This document shows positions 22,635 through 29,540 of a DNA stretch of 29,540 nt, one piece after another (the first letter of the stretch is position 1; every line of letters starts with the position of its first letter). Under the pieces are notes generated by a model, which was given only the letters and a program-made list of their open reading frames with translations, searched no databases and was not told the origin of the DNA. The position numbers and the translations under genes are program-made. Source of the stretch: Gemmatimonadota bacterium (GTDB lineage: Bacteria > Gemmatimonadota > Gemmatimonadetes > Longimicrobiales > Gaopeijiaceae); the NCBI GenBank assembly GCA_030550695.1, contig JAUQOX010000006.1, positions 1 through 29,540 on the forward strand. The letters run 5' to 3'.

Positions 22635-23795
22635 ATGCTGGAAGCAGCGTTTCGCGGGGGAGGACGGTACTGGGCCCTGTTGGGGTTCTGGGGGCTTCTC
22701 GTGGCCCTGGGGCTGGGGGCTTGGGGCCGGCAGTTCACCGAAGGGCTCACGGTCACCGGCATGTCCCAGGATGTGACATGGGGGATCTACATTGCCCAGT
22801 TCACCTTCCTGGTGGGGGTAGCGGCCTCGGCCGTGATGGTGGTCCTGCCCTACTACCTCCACAACTACAAGGTGTTCGGGCGCATGGTCATTCTGGGCGA
22901 AGGGTTGGCCATCGCTGCCGTCCTCATGTGCATGCTCTTCATCTTCGTGGACATGGGCCAGCCCACCCGGGTGGCCAACGTCCTCCTCCACCCCACCCCC
23001 AACTCCATGATGTTCTGGGACATGGTGGCCCTGGGGGGTTACCTCGTTCTGAACCTGCTCATCGGGGCCGTGACCTTCGATGCCGAAAGGAGGGAGGCTC
23101 CCCCCCCCCACTGGATCAAGCCCATCATCGTGCTGTCCATCCCCTGGGCCGTGAGCATCCACACGGTCACGGCGTTCCTGTATTCCGGCCTGGAGGCCCG
23201 GGCCTTCTGGATGACGGCGATCCTGGCGCCCCGCTTCCTGGCTTCGGCCTTCGCTTCGGGTCCCAGTCTCCTCATCCTCCTGGCGCTGATCCTGAGGCGG
23301 TTCACCCGCTTTGATCCGGGCGAGGAGGCCATCCGGAAGCTGGCCCTTATCGTCACCTACGCCATGACGGTGAACATTTTCTTCGTAGGGGTCGAGCTGT
23401 TCACGGCCCTGTACAGCGACATGCCCCACCACACCTACCCCTTCCGGTACCTGTACCTGGGGCTCCACGGCCACGACTCCCTGGTCCCCTGGATGTGGTT
23501 CGGGGCTGCCCTCACCGTGGTATGCGTCACGCTGCTCTTGGTACCCCGCACCCGCAACGACCTCCGGCTCCTCCCCTTCCTCTGCGCCGGGGTGATCCTG
23601 GCCATCTGGATCGAAAAGGGCGTGGGGCTGGTCATCACCGGCTTCGTGCCCAACCCCTTGGGGAGGATCACCGACTACGCCCCCACGGGGGTGGAGGTCG
23701 CCGTGACGTTGGGGGTCTACGGGTTCGGTTTTCTGGTATTGAGTTTGCTATACAAGATCGTGGTAAACGTCCGTGAACGGATGATCCCGGCCTAG
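22635..23795 (+). CDS. dsrP: DsrP, NrfD-family quinone-interacting membrane subunit
   Basis: A 386-residue integral membrane protein with about ten hydrophobic helices and no heme motif, as in NrfD/PsrC. It exchanges electrons between menaquinone and DsrO. Characteristic stretches are GMSQDVTWGIYIAQFTFLVG near the N-terminus, VDMGQPTRVANVLLHPTPNSMMFWDM (the conserved loop of the family) and SIHTVTAFLYSGLEARAFW. The C-terminal end PNPLGRITDYAPTGVE is also typical of DsrP. The ATG follows GAGGGGGAG, 12 bases after dsrO. Seventy-five bases with no clear promoter separate it from dsrA, so read-through is likely. Confidence 0.96.
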   Translation: MLEAAFRGGGRYWALLGFWGLLVALGLGAWGRQFTEGLTVTGMSQDVTWGIYIAQFTFLVGVAASAVMVVLPYYLHNYKVFGRMVILGEGLAIAAVLMCMLFIFVDMGQPTRVANVLLHPTPNSMMFWDMVALGGYLVLNLLIGAVTFDAERREAPPPHWIKPIIVLSIPWAVSIHTVTAFLYSGLEARAFWMTAILAPRFLASAFASGPSLLILLALILRRFTRFDPGEEAIRKLALIVTYAMTVNIFFVGVELFTALYSDMPHHTYPFRYLYLGLHGHDSLVPWMWFGAALTVVCVTLLLVPRTRNDLRLLPFLCAGVILAIWIEKGVGLVITGFVPNPLGRITDYAPTGVEVAVTLGVYGFGFLVLSLLYKIVVNVRERMIPA

Positions 23796-23870
23796 ACGTC
23801 GGGAGCCTGCGGACCGGAGGTTGGAGGTCACCCTTACGCCATCCTATGCAAGCCGGAAAGGAAGACGACG

Positions 23871-25091
23871 ATGGCTGAACCCCAGAGGAACACCCCGCTG
23901 TTGGACGAGCTGAAGAAAGGTCCATGGCCCAGCTTCGTCACGCAAATCGAGGAAATGGCCGACGCGGGGAAAGAGGCCTGTGACCAGCTCCTGCGCCTGC
24001 TGGAGCGGTCCTACAACGAAAAGATCGGCCACTGGAAGCACGGTGGTATTGTGGGGGTGATGGGCTATGGGGGTGGAGTGATCGGCCGGTACAACGACCT
24101 GCCGGAGGAGTTCCCGGCCATCGCCCATTTCCATACCATGCGGGTGAACATGCCCAGCGGATGGTTCTACACCTCCGACGCCCTCAGGACCATCTGCGAC
24201 ATCTGGGACCGCCACGGCTCCGGGCTCACCAACATGCACGGCTCCACGGGGGACATCATTCTGCTGGGGACCACCACGGAGCACCTGGAACCCTGCTTTG
24301 CCGAACTCACGGCCAACGACTTCGACCTGGGGGGCTCGGGGTCCGACATGCGGACACCCAGCTGCTGCGTGGGGCCGGCGCGGTGCGAGTGGGCCTGCTA
24401 CGACACCTTGGCCCTGACCCACGACATCACAAACCACTTCCAGGACGAACTGCACCGACCGGCTTTCCCCTATAAGTTCAAGATCAAGTGCTCGGGGTGC
24501 CCCAACGACTGCGTGGCCTCCATCGCACGGGCCGACCTCTCCATCATCGGCACCTGGCGGGACCGCATCCGGATCGATCAGGCCGAGGTTCGAAACTACG
24601 CCGCCGCGGGCCTGAACATCGAGCGGGAGGTCTGCGGAAACTGCCCCACGAAGTGCATCGAGTGGGACGGCAACGAACTCAAGATCGACGACGAGAACTG
24701 TGTGCGGTGCATGCACTGCATCAACGCCATGCCCAAGGCCCTTCGGCCGGGGGTGGACACCGGAGCCACCATCCTCCTGGGTGCCAAGGCCCCCATCGTG
24801 GAGGGCGCTCAGCTCTCGTCGGTTCTGGTGCCGTTCATGAAGATCGAGCCCCCCTACGAGGAACTCTACGACCTCATCGAGCGGATCTGGGATTTCTGGG
24901 GCGAGCACGGCAAGAACCGCGAGCGCGTGGGTGAGCTCATGCAGCGCGTGGGATTGGGGAATTTCCTGGAAGCCATCGGGGTGGAGCCGGTTCCCGAGAT
25001 GGTGGCATATCCCAGGGACAACCCCTACATCTTCTATGAGGAATACTTCGTGGAAGAGGGCGAGGAGGAGGAAGAGGAGGTGGAAGCCTAG
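23871..25091 (+). CDS. dsrA: Dissimilatory sulfite reductase alpha subunit
   Basis: A 406-residue cytosolic subunit of the siroheme enzyme that reduces sulfite with DsrC. The siroheme/[4Fe-4S] ligand pattern is complete: C166-x5-C172 (CVGPARC) and C210-x3-C214 (CPNDC). The inserted ferredoxin domain has C255, C258, C262 and C277, C280, C283. WKHGGIVGVMGYGGGVIGRY near residue 55 and MPSGWFYTSDALR near 94 are typical. The protein ends in an acidic run of glutamates after FYEEYFVEE. The Shine-Dalgarno is GGAAAGGAAG. DsrD downstream and absence of dsrEFH favour the reductive type, though phylogeny would be needed to prove it. Confidence 0.98.
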   Translation: MAEPQRNTPLLDELKKGPWPSFVTQIEEMADAGKEACDQLLRLLERSYNEKIGHWKHGGIVGVMGYGGGVIGRYNDLPEEFPAIAHFHTMRVNMPSGWFYTSDALRTICDIWDRHGSGLTNMHGSTGDIILLGTTTEHLEPCFAELTANDFDLGGSGSDMRTPSCCVGPARCEWACYDTLALTHDITNHFQDELHRPAFPYKFKIKCSGCPNDCVASIARADLSIIGTWRDRIRIDQAEVRNYAAAGLNIEREVCGNCPTKCIEWDGNELKIDDENCVRCMHCINAMPKALRPGVDTGATILLGAKAPIVEGAQLSSVLVPFMKIEPPYEELYDLIERIWDFWGEHGKNRERVGELMQRVGLGNFLEAIGVEPVPEMVAYPRDNPYIFYEEYFVEEGEEEEEEVEA

Positions 25092-25154
25092 GAGCCCCGC
25101 CCCGGAGCCCACGTGTTACGCCAGGACTGCTGAAACCATCGGGAGAATCCGACG

Positions 25155-26231
25155 ATGTCTACCCAGAGAAGAACCGATATCGGCCCGCCCCATTACGAGA
25201 GGTTCCTGCCCCCCGTCATCAAGGCCAACTACGGGAAGTGGAAATACCACGAGATCCTCCGCCCGGGGGTCATGGTCCACGTCTCCGAGACGGGCGACAA
25301 ACTCTACACCGTTCGGGCCGGCTCTCCCCGCCTGCTGAGCACCAAGGGGATCCGCCGGTTCGCCGAACTGGCCGACAAGTACTGTGACGGGTACCTTCGG
25401 TTCACCAGTCGGCACAATGTGGAGTTCCTCCTCACCGACGAAAGCAAGATCGAGCCCCTCATTGCCGAGCTGAAGGCCATGGGGCACCCGGTGGGGGGGA
25501 TCGGCCCGGCCATTTCGAGCATCGTGCACACCCAAGGCTGGGTCCACTGCCACTCGGCGGCTACGGACGCCTCCGGCGTGGTCAAGGCCGTCATGGACGA
25601 GCTCATCGAGTATTTCGACGGCACCAAGCCTGTGCCGGGGAAGCTCCGCATCGCCTTGGCATGCTGCCTCAACATGTGCGGCGCCGTGCACTGCTCGGAT
25701 ATCGCCATTTTGGGTGTCCACCGGCGCCCCCCCAAGATCCAGCACGAAAACCTCAAGAAGCTCTGCGAGATCCCCAACGTGGTGGCCTCCTGCCCCACGG
25801 CGGCCATCCGCCCTGCCGAGGTCAACGGTTACCCCTCGGTGGAGATCGACGAGGATCTCTGCATGTTCTGCGCAAACTGCTTCTCGGTGTGCCCGGCCCT
25901 CCCCATGGCCGACCCCCTGAACGACGGGATCTCCATCTGGGTAGGGGGCAAGGTTTCCAACGCCCGGTCCGAGCCCAAATTCAGCAAGCTGGCCATCCCC
26001 TTCCTCCCCAACAACCCGCCCCGGTGGCCCGAGGTCACGGAAGCGGTCCGGAAAATGGTGGAGGTGTGGGCCGCCCATGCCCGGAAGTACGAGCGCATGG
26101 GTGAGTTCATCGACCGCATCGGGTGGCCACGCTTCTTCAAGCTCACGGGGCTGGAGTTCCGGAAGGAGCACATCGACGACTACCGGTTCGCAGCCCTGAG
26201 TTACAAGCGATCCGCTTGGCTCCGTCACTAG
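25155..26231 (+). CDS. dsrB: Dissimilatory sulfite reductase beta subunit
   Basis: A 358-residue partner of DsrA in the alpha2beta2 enzyme; the beta subunit holds the catalytically active siroheme. Iron-sulfur ligands are C132 in WVHCHSAATDASG and C170/C171 with C175 in ACCLNMCGAVHC. Conserved arginines in RFTSRHNVEFLL help bind sulfite. A ferredoxin domain is present, with C213 in ASCPTAAI and CMFCANCFSVCPALP (C236, C239, C242, C246). The C-terminal arm runs to YKRSAWLRH. The ATG follows GGGAGAA, 63 bases after dsrA. DsrD follows after nine bases. Length and motifs are standard. Confidence 0.98.
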   Translation: MSTQRRTDIGPPHYERFLPPVIKANYGKWKYHEILRPGVMVHVSETGDKLYTVRAGSPRLLSTKGIRRFAELADKYCDGYLRFTSRHNVEFLLTDESKIEPLIAELKAMGHPVGGIGPAISSIVHTQGWVHCHSAATDASGVVKAVMDELIEYFDGTKPVPGKLRIALACCLNMCGAVHCSDIAILGVHRRPPKIQHENLKKLCEIPNVVASCPTAAIRPAEVNGYPSVEIDEDLCMFCANCFSVCPALPMADPLNDGISIWVGGKVSNARSEPKFSKLAIPFLPNNPPRWPEVTEAVRKMVEVWAAHARKYERMGEFIDRIGWPRFFKLTGLEFRKEHIDDYRFAALSYKRSAWLRH

Positions 26232-26240
26232 GAGGCCCCT

Positions 26241-26492
26241 ATGGCTGTCACAGCCGAGCAAGTTGCCGATGCCATGTACGATCTCATCAAGGAGTACATG
26301 GGCAAAAAGAAGTTCAAGGCCGCCGACCTCACCAAAGCCATGATCGAGAAGTTCGGTGAGGATCAATGCGACAAGGCCCTCTGCAAGCAGGCCATCCGTC
26401 TGCTGGTGGACTCGGGGCGTTGCGTGTACACATACTTCGGCGGCAGCTACATCGAGATCCCCCACGCCGAGGGAGCGGCAGGGGGAGCTTGA
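26241..26492 (+). CDS. dsrD: DsrD, allosteric activator of DsrAB
   Basis: An 83-residue winged-helix protein, close to the usual size of about 78. The pattern ADAMYDLIKEYMGKKKFKAADLTKAMIEKF followed by LCKQAIRLLVDSGRCVYTYFGGSYIEIP is typical. Despite its fold it does not act on DNA; it binds DsrAB and speeds sulfite reduction. It is usually found in reducers and disproportionators and missing from phototrophic sulfur oxidisers, so it argues for reductive use of this cluster. AGGAGG lies directly upstream, nine bases after dsrB. Two strong hairpins follow its stop. Confidence 0.95.
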   Translation: MAVTAEQVADAMYDLIKEYMGKKKFKAADLTKAMIEKFGEDQCDKALCKQAIRLLVDSGRCVYTYFGGSYIEIPHAEGAAGGA

Positions 26493-26498
26493 TCGGCC

Positions 26499-26528
26499 GG
26501 CGGACCCTCGCCGAAGCCGAGGTCCGCC
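26499..26528. terminator. Stem-loop 1 after dsrD
   Basis: GGCGGACCCTCG (26499-26510) pairs with CGAGGTCCGCC (26518-26528) with one bulged C and a seven-base loop. It begins seven bases after the dsrD stop. There is no U-tract. Confidence 0.6.
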
Positions 26529-26575
26529 CCGGGAGGCCCCTCCCCCCCTCTCTCCAGGGGTCCGGCCTCCCGGGG
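26527..26575. terminator. Stem-loop 2 between dsrD and the dsrL-like gene
   Basis: CCCCGGGAGGCC (26527-26538) and GGCCTCCCGGGG (26564-26575) form a perfect 12-base-pair stem around a pyrimidine-rich loop; it shares two bases with the preceding stem. Together they probably mark the 3' end or a processing point of the dsrABD message, with partial read-through into the dsrL-like gene. Confidence 0.6.
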
Positions 26576-26665
26576 GAAGCCTCGGGCAAGGGGGATATCC
26601 GCCCCCGGAGTGAAGATGTCCCCGGGCGCAAGCGACCTCCGGGAAACCGTCGGGAGAGATAAACC

Positions 26666-28351
26666 ATGGCAAAGATCGTTGTGAAGAAGAAGAAGTTGGG
26701 GGTGAGGTCCTACTCCGGCGGCGGTGGGCGTGAGCAATCTCCCCTGCGGCCACGACATGTGGAGAAGAAGCCGCCCTGCACCCACACCTGCCCCAGTGGC
26801 AACCGCATCCGGGGATTCGTCACCACCCTGGCCGATGCGGAAAAGCTGGGCAAGACACGGGAGCAGGCGCTGGAGGAAGCCTGGTACATCTACACCGACA
26901 CCAGCCCCTTCCCTGCCGTCTGCGGACGGGTCTGCCCGGCGCCTTGCGAGAAAGGGTGCAACCGCAAGGACCTGGACGAGGCGGTGGCCATCAACAAGAT
27001 CGAACGGGTCATCGGGGACTTCGGAATCGAGAAGAACCTTCCCCTCCGCCGTCTTTCCGACGAGAAGAAGCCCCAAAGGATCGCGGTGGTGGGGGCCGGC
27101 CCCAGCGGGTTGTCCTGCGCGTACCAGCTTGCCAGGCGGGGCTACGGGGTGACCGTGTTTGAAGCCACCGAAAAGGCCGGGGGGATGCTCCGCTGGGGAA
27201 TCCCGGGGTATCGGCTGCCCGAGGGGGTGCTGGACGCGGAAATCCAGAAGATCCTCGACCTGGGGGTGGAGGTGCGTTACGGCGTCAAGGTGGGGAAGGA
27301 TGTCACCCTGGACCAGCTCAAGGCCGACTACGACGCCATCTATGTGGCCTTGGGGGCCCAGCAAGGGGTGAGGCTGGGGGTGGAGGGGGAAGATGCCCCC
27401 AATGTGTTCACCGGGGTGGATTTCCTGCGGCGGTTCCACCATGGCGAGCAGCTCCACCTGGGCAAAGACGTGGTGGCCATCGTGGTGGGGGGGGGCGACA
27501 CGGCCATCGACGCCGCCCGGATCTGCAAGCGCCTGGGCGCCAACGTCACCATCCTCTACCGGCGGACCCTGGCGGAAATGCCGGCCATCAAAGAGGAGGT
27601 GGAGGAAGCCATCAAAGAAGGCATCCGCATCGAGTTCCTGGCCGCCCCTGCCGGCTTCGTCAAGGACGAGCGGGGGTACGTCAAGGCCATGAAGGTCATC
27701 CGCATGGAGCTGGGAGAGCCCGACGCCTCGGGGCGCCGCCGCCCCGTTCCCATTCCCGGGTCGGAGTTCGAGATTCCCGCCACCGCCGTCATTTCCGCGG
27801 TGAGCCAGGAGCCCGACTTCACCGGCTTCGAGTCCCTCATCGAGATCCCGGGGAAGGACTGGATCAAGGTGGACGAGGACGGCCGCACCTCGGAGCACAA
27901 AATCTGGGCGGGGGGCGACGTGACCAACCTGGCCCTGGTGACCGATGCCGTGGGGCACGGCCGCAGAGCCGCCGAGGACATCGAGCGTTCCTTTACCGGC
28001 GCCCCGAAGGCCGTGGATCCCCGTAAGGTGATCTACTCCGACAAGATGGTCCTCTCCCACTACGAAAAGGTCCCCCGACAGGTCCCCACCCTCCGGAGCG
28101 TGGACGAGCGGACCGGCCTCGACGTGGAGGTCAATCTGGGGTTCACCCGGGAGCAGGCCTTCCTGGAATCCCTCCGGTGCATGAGCTGCGGCTACTGCAT
28201 GGACTGCGAAAAGTGCTGGCTCTACTGCCAGGACCAGGCCATCGTCAAGCCCCTGGAGAAGGGGGCCCTCTACAGCTTCAAGCTGGAGAACTGCACCGGC
28301 TGCTCCAAATGCGCCGAGGTGTGTCCCTGCGGGTTCATCGAGATGCACTGA
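26666..28351 (+). CDS. dsrL: DsrL-like NAD(P)H-dependent iron-sulfur flavoprotein
   Basis: A 561-residue cytosolic protein of the GltD-like oxidoreductase family. The N-terminal iron-sulfur domain has C38, C42, C86, C90, C94 and C98. The FAD motif VVGAGPSG is at 141-148, and the NAD(P) fold has VVGGGDTAIDAAR at about 273-285 followed by LYRR at 297-300, where the arginine pair suggests NADPH. WAGGDVTNLALVTDAVGHGRRAA closes the FAD fold. Unlike plain GltD it ends in ferredoxin clusters, CMSCGYCMDCEKCWLYC and CTGCSKCAEVCPCG, which is the DsrL layout. DsrL links NAD(P)H to DsrAB and is best known from sulfur oxidisers; a second group occurs with reductive DsrAB. The ATG follows GGGAGAG. Position between dsrD and dsrN supports the call. 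Confidence 0.85.
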   Translation: MAKIVVKKKKLGVRSYSGGGGREQSPLRPRHVEKKPPCTHTCPSGNRIRGFVTTLADAEKLGKTREQALEEAWYIYTDTSPFPAVCGRVCPAPCEKGCNRKDLDEAVAINKIERVIGDFGIEKNLPLRRLSDEKKPQRIAVVGAGPSGLSCAYQLARRGYGVTVFEATEKAGGMLRWGIPGYRLPEGVLDAEIQKILDLGVEVRYGVKVGKDVTLDQLKADYDAIYVALGAQQGVRLGVEGEDAPNVFTGVDFLRRFHHGEQLHLGKDVVAIVVGGGDTAIDAARICKRLGANVTILYRRTLAEMPAIKEEVEEAIKEGIRIEFLAAPAGFVKDERGYVKAMKVIRMELGEPDASGRRRPVPIPGSEFEIPATAVISAVSQEPDFTGFESLIEIPGKDWIKVDEDGRTSEHKIWAGGDVTNLALVTDAVGHGRRAAEDIERSFTGAPKAVDPRKVIYSDKMVLSHYEKVPRQVPTLRSVDERTGLDVEVNLGFTREQAFLESLRCMSCGYCMDCEKCWLYCQDQAIVKPLEKGALYSFKLENCTGCSKCAEVCPCGFIEMH

Positions 28352-28358
28352 TCCGAAG

Positions 28359-29540
28359 TTGACCATTCCGGCCGTCTTGGTGGCGGGCCTCAGGGGGGGA
28401 GACGGAAAAACCCTCCTTTCCGTGGGGCTCGCCTCGGTTTTTCGGGAGAGGGGGTTTCGGGTAGCCCCTTTCAAGAAGGGCCCCGACTACATCGACGCCG
28501 CCTGGCTCTCCCTGGCTGCCGGCCACCCATGCCGGAACCTCGACCTTTTCCTTTGCTCGGCGGAGGCCGTCCGGGCCTCCTTCGGGCGGGCCGCCGCCGC
28601 CGCCGACGTGGCCGTGGTGGAGGGGAACCGGGGGTTGTTCGATGGAGTGGACCCCCAGGGAAGCTACAGCAGCGCGGCACTGGCCAAAGTGCTGGGGATC
28701 CCCGTTTTGCTGGTCCTGGACGCCACCAAGGCCACCCGCACCCTTGCCGCCCAGGTCCTGGGGTGTCAGGCACTGGACCCGGAGGTGCCCCTCCGGGGGG
28801 TCATCCTCAATCGCACGGCAGGGGCCCGCCATGAGCGGGTGATCCGCCAAGCCGTGGAGGCGGCGTCGGGCCTTCCGGTCCTGGGGGCCGTCCCGCGTCT
28901 GGACGAGGACCCCTTCCCGGAACGGCACCTGGGGCTGGTCCCCCCCCAAGAAACCGGGGACCCCGGCCACCCCGTTCGCCGGGCTGGCGAACTCGCAGCA
29001 CGATTCCTGGATCTGGAGGCCATCTTGGCCTTGGCCCGGAAGGAGTCCACGGCCTGGGCGGTCGAGGCGTCGCTGCCGCCGACCCCCCCCCGGGCCGCCG
29101 GACCCCGTATCGGGTTCTTCCGGGACGCAGCTTTTCAGTTCTACTATCCGGACAACCTGGAAGCCTTGGAACGGGCCGGAGGCTCCCTGGTGGCGATTTC
29201 CGCGCTGGAAGCGGAAACCCTGCCCGAGGTGGACGCCCTCTACCTGGGAGGCGGATTTCCCGAAACCCTGGCCCTGGAGCTTTCCCGGAACACCCGCTTC
29301 CTGGCTGCCGTCCGGGAGGCCGCCGGAGCGGGGCTTCCCATCTACGCCGAGTGCGGAGGGGCGCTCTATCTGGGCCGATCCCTTCGTTTCCAGGGCCGCT
29401 CCTTTGCCATGGCGGGCGTGCTCCCGGTGGAGTTCGAGTTCGCGCCGAAGCCCCGCGGACATGGCTACACCGTCGTGGAGGTGGTGGGCACGAACCCCTT
29501 CTTTCCGACGGGCCTCCTCATCAAGGGCCATGAGTTCCAC
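28359..29540 (+). CDS. dsrN: DsrN, cobyrinate a,c-diamide synthase-like siroheme amidase (partial at 3' end)
   Basis: At least 394 codons, open to the window end. The family (CobB/CbiA) amidates carboxyl side chains of tetrapyrroles using ATP and glutamine; DsrN is proposed to turn siroheme into the siroamide found in DsrAB. The N-terminal P-loop is GLRGGDGKT (10-18), then KKGPDYIDAAW, EGNRGLFDG and SSAALAKVLGIPVLLVLDA. The class I glutamine amidotransferase half follows, with LYLGGGFPE and the nucleophile cysteine in YAECGG; the window stops at GHEFH, in the C-terminal region of that domain. The start is taken as TTG at 28359, seven bases after the dsrL-like stop, because homology begins there; GTG at 28380 would cut into the first strand. 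Use for cobalamin cannot be ruled out. Confidence 0.88.
   Translation, partial: MTIPAVLVAGLRGGDGKTLLSVGLASVFRERGFRVAPFKKGPDYIDAAWLSLAAGHPCRNLDLFLCSAEAVRASFGRAAAAADVAVVEGNRGLFDGVDPQGSYSSAALAKVLGIPVLLVLDATKATRTLAAQVLGCQALDPEVPLRGVILNRTAGARHERVIRQAVEAASGLPVLGAVPRLDEDPFPERHLGLVPPQETGDPGHPVRRAGELAARFLDLEAILALARKESTAWAVEASLPPTPPRAAGPRIGFFRDAAFQFYYPDNLEALERAGGSLVAISALEAETLPEVDALYLGGGFPETLALELSRNTRFLAAVREAAGAGLPIYAECGGALYLGRSLRFQGRSFAMAGVLPVEFEFAPKPRGHGYTVVEVVGTNPFFPTGLLIKGHEFH

Noticed and set aside
19670..23474. Long minus-strand open frames opposite dsrK, dsrO and dsrP
   Set aside because: Antisense shadows of well-supported genes; composition is low-complexity and no homology is recognisable.
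26666..28351. Calling the dsrL-like gene glutamate synthase small subunit (GltD) or NfnB
   Set aside because: The GltD-like core is present, but the C-terminal ferredoxin clusters and the place between dsrABD and dsrN fit DsrL better; no gltB or nfnA neighbour is seen.
7808..29540. Reading the cluster as a sulfur-oxidation system
   Set aside because: DsrD and QmoABC are present and no dsrE, dsrF or dsrH is seen. Some organisms run reductive-type Dsr backwards, so this is disfavoured rather than excluded.
1..29540. Search by eye for tRNA, rRNA, CRISPR repeats, insertion sequences and phage genes
   Set aside because: Nothing with the needed structure or motifs was seen. The ogr/Delta-like zinc ribbon is a fold match only and is not evidence of a prophage.

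Overview
The window is a gene-dense, visibly GC-rich bacterial segment. Its right three quarters (about 7.8 to 29.5 kb) is one co-directional block that encodes almost the whole dissimilatory sulfate-reduction pathway. The organism is most simply read as a bacterial sulfate reducer of the Thermodesulfobacteriota/Desulfobacterota type. The block could have been transferred as a unit, and the exact lineage cannot be fixed from sequence reading alone. The combination of DsrD with a DsrL-type protein points to a less-studied lineage rather than a classical Desulfovibrio.

Left flank (1-7316): a minus-strand pair encodes a secreted or membrane-anchored thioredoxin-VKOR fusion (disulfide chemistry) and a DUF3311 membrane protein, possibly followed by the first codons of a sodium/solute symporter running off the window. 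Plus-strand genes follow for a diaminopropionate ammonia-lyase-like PLP enzyme, a carboxymuconolactone-decarboxylase-fold protein and a CBS-pair protein. Then come a minus-strand tandem UspA protein, a plus-strand glycerate 2-kinase and the NADH-sensing repressor Rex.

Control region (7317-7807): 491 bases without a gene lie between rex and aprB. They hold a promoter with a perfect -35 box, several copies of a CGTGA/TCACG element including a Rex-spaced inverted repeat, and a long leader.

Sulfate-reduction block (7808-29540): the order is aprB, aprA, a zinc-ribbon gene, a YkgJ-type Cys-cluster gene, qmoA, qmoB, qmoC, sat, dsrC, an RsbRD_N-like gene, dsrM, dsrK, dsrJ, dsrO, dsrP, dsrA, dsrB, dsrD, a dsrL-like gene and dsrN (cut by the window end). 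Sat activates sulfate to APS. AprBA reduces APS to sulfite with electrons from the quinone pool via QmoABC. DsrAB reduces sulfite with DsrC as sulfur-carrying co-substrate and DsrD as activator. DsrMKJOP reduces the DsrC trisulfide at the membrane. The DsrL-like flavoprotein could feed NAD(P)H electrons to DsrAB, and DsrN amidates siroheme. Spacing is tight, with several overlaps inside modules. Strong GC hairpins without U-tracts sit after aprA, sat, dsrC and dsrD, which suggests processing or differential stability of a long transcript.

No tRNA, rRNA, CRISPR array, transposase or integrase was recognised.
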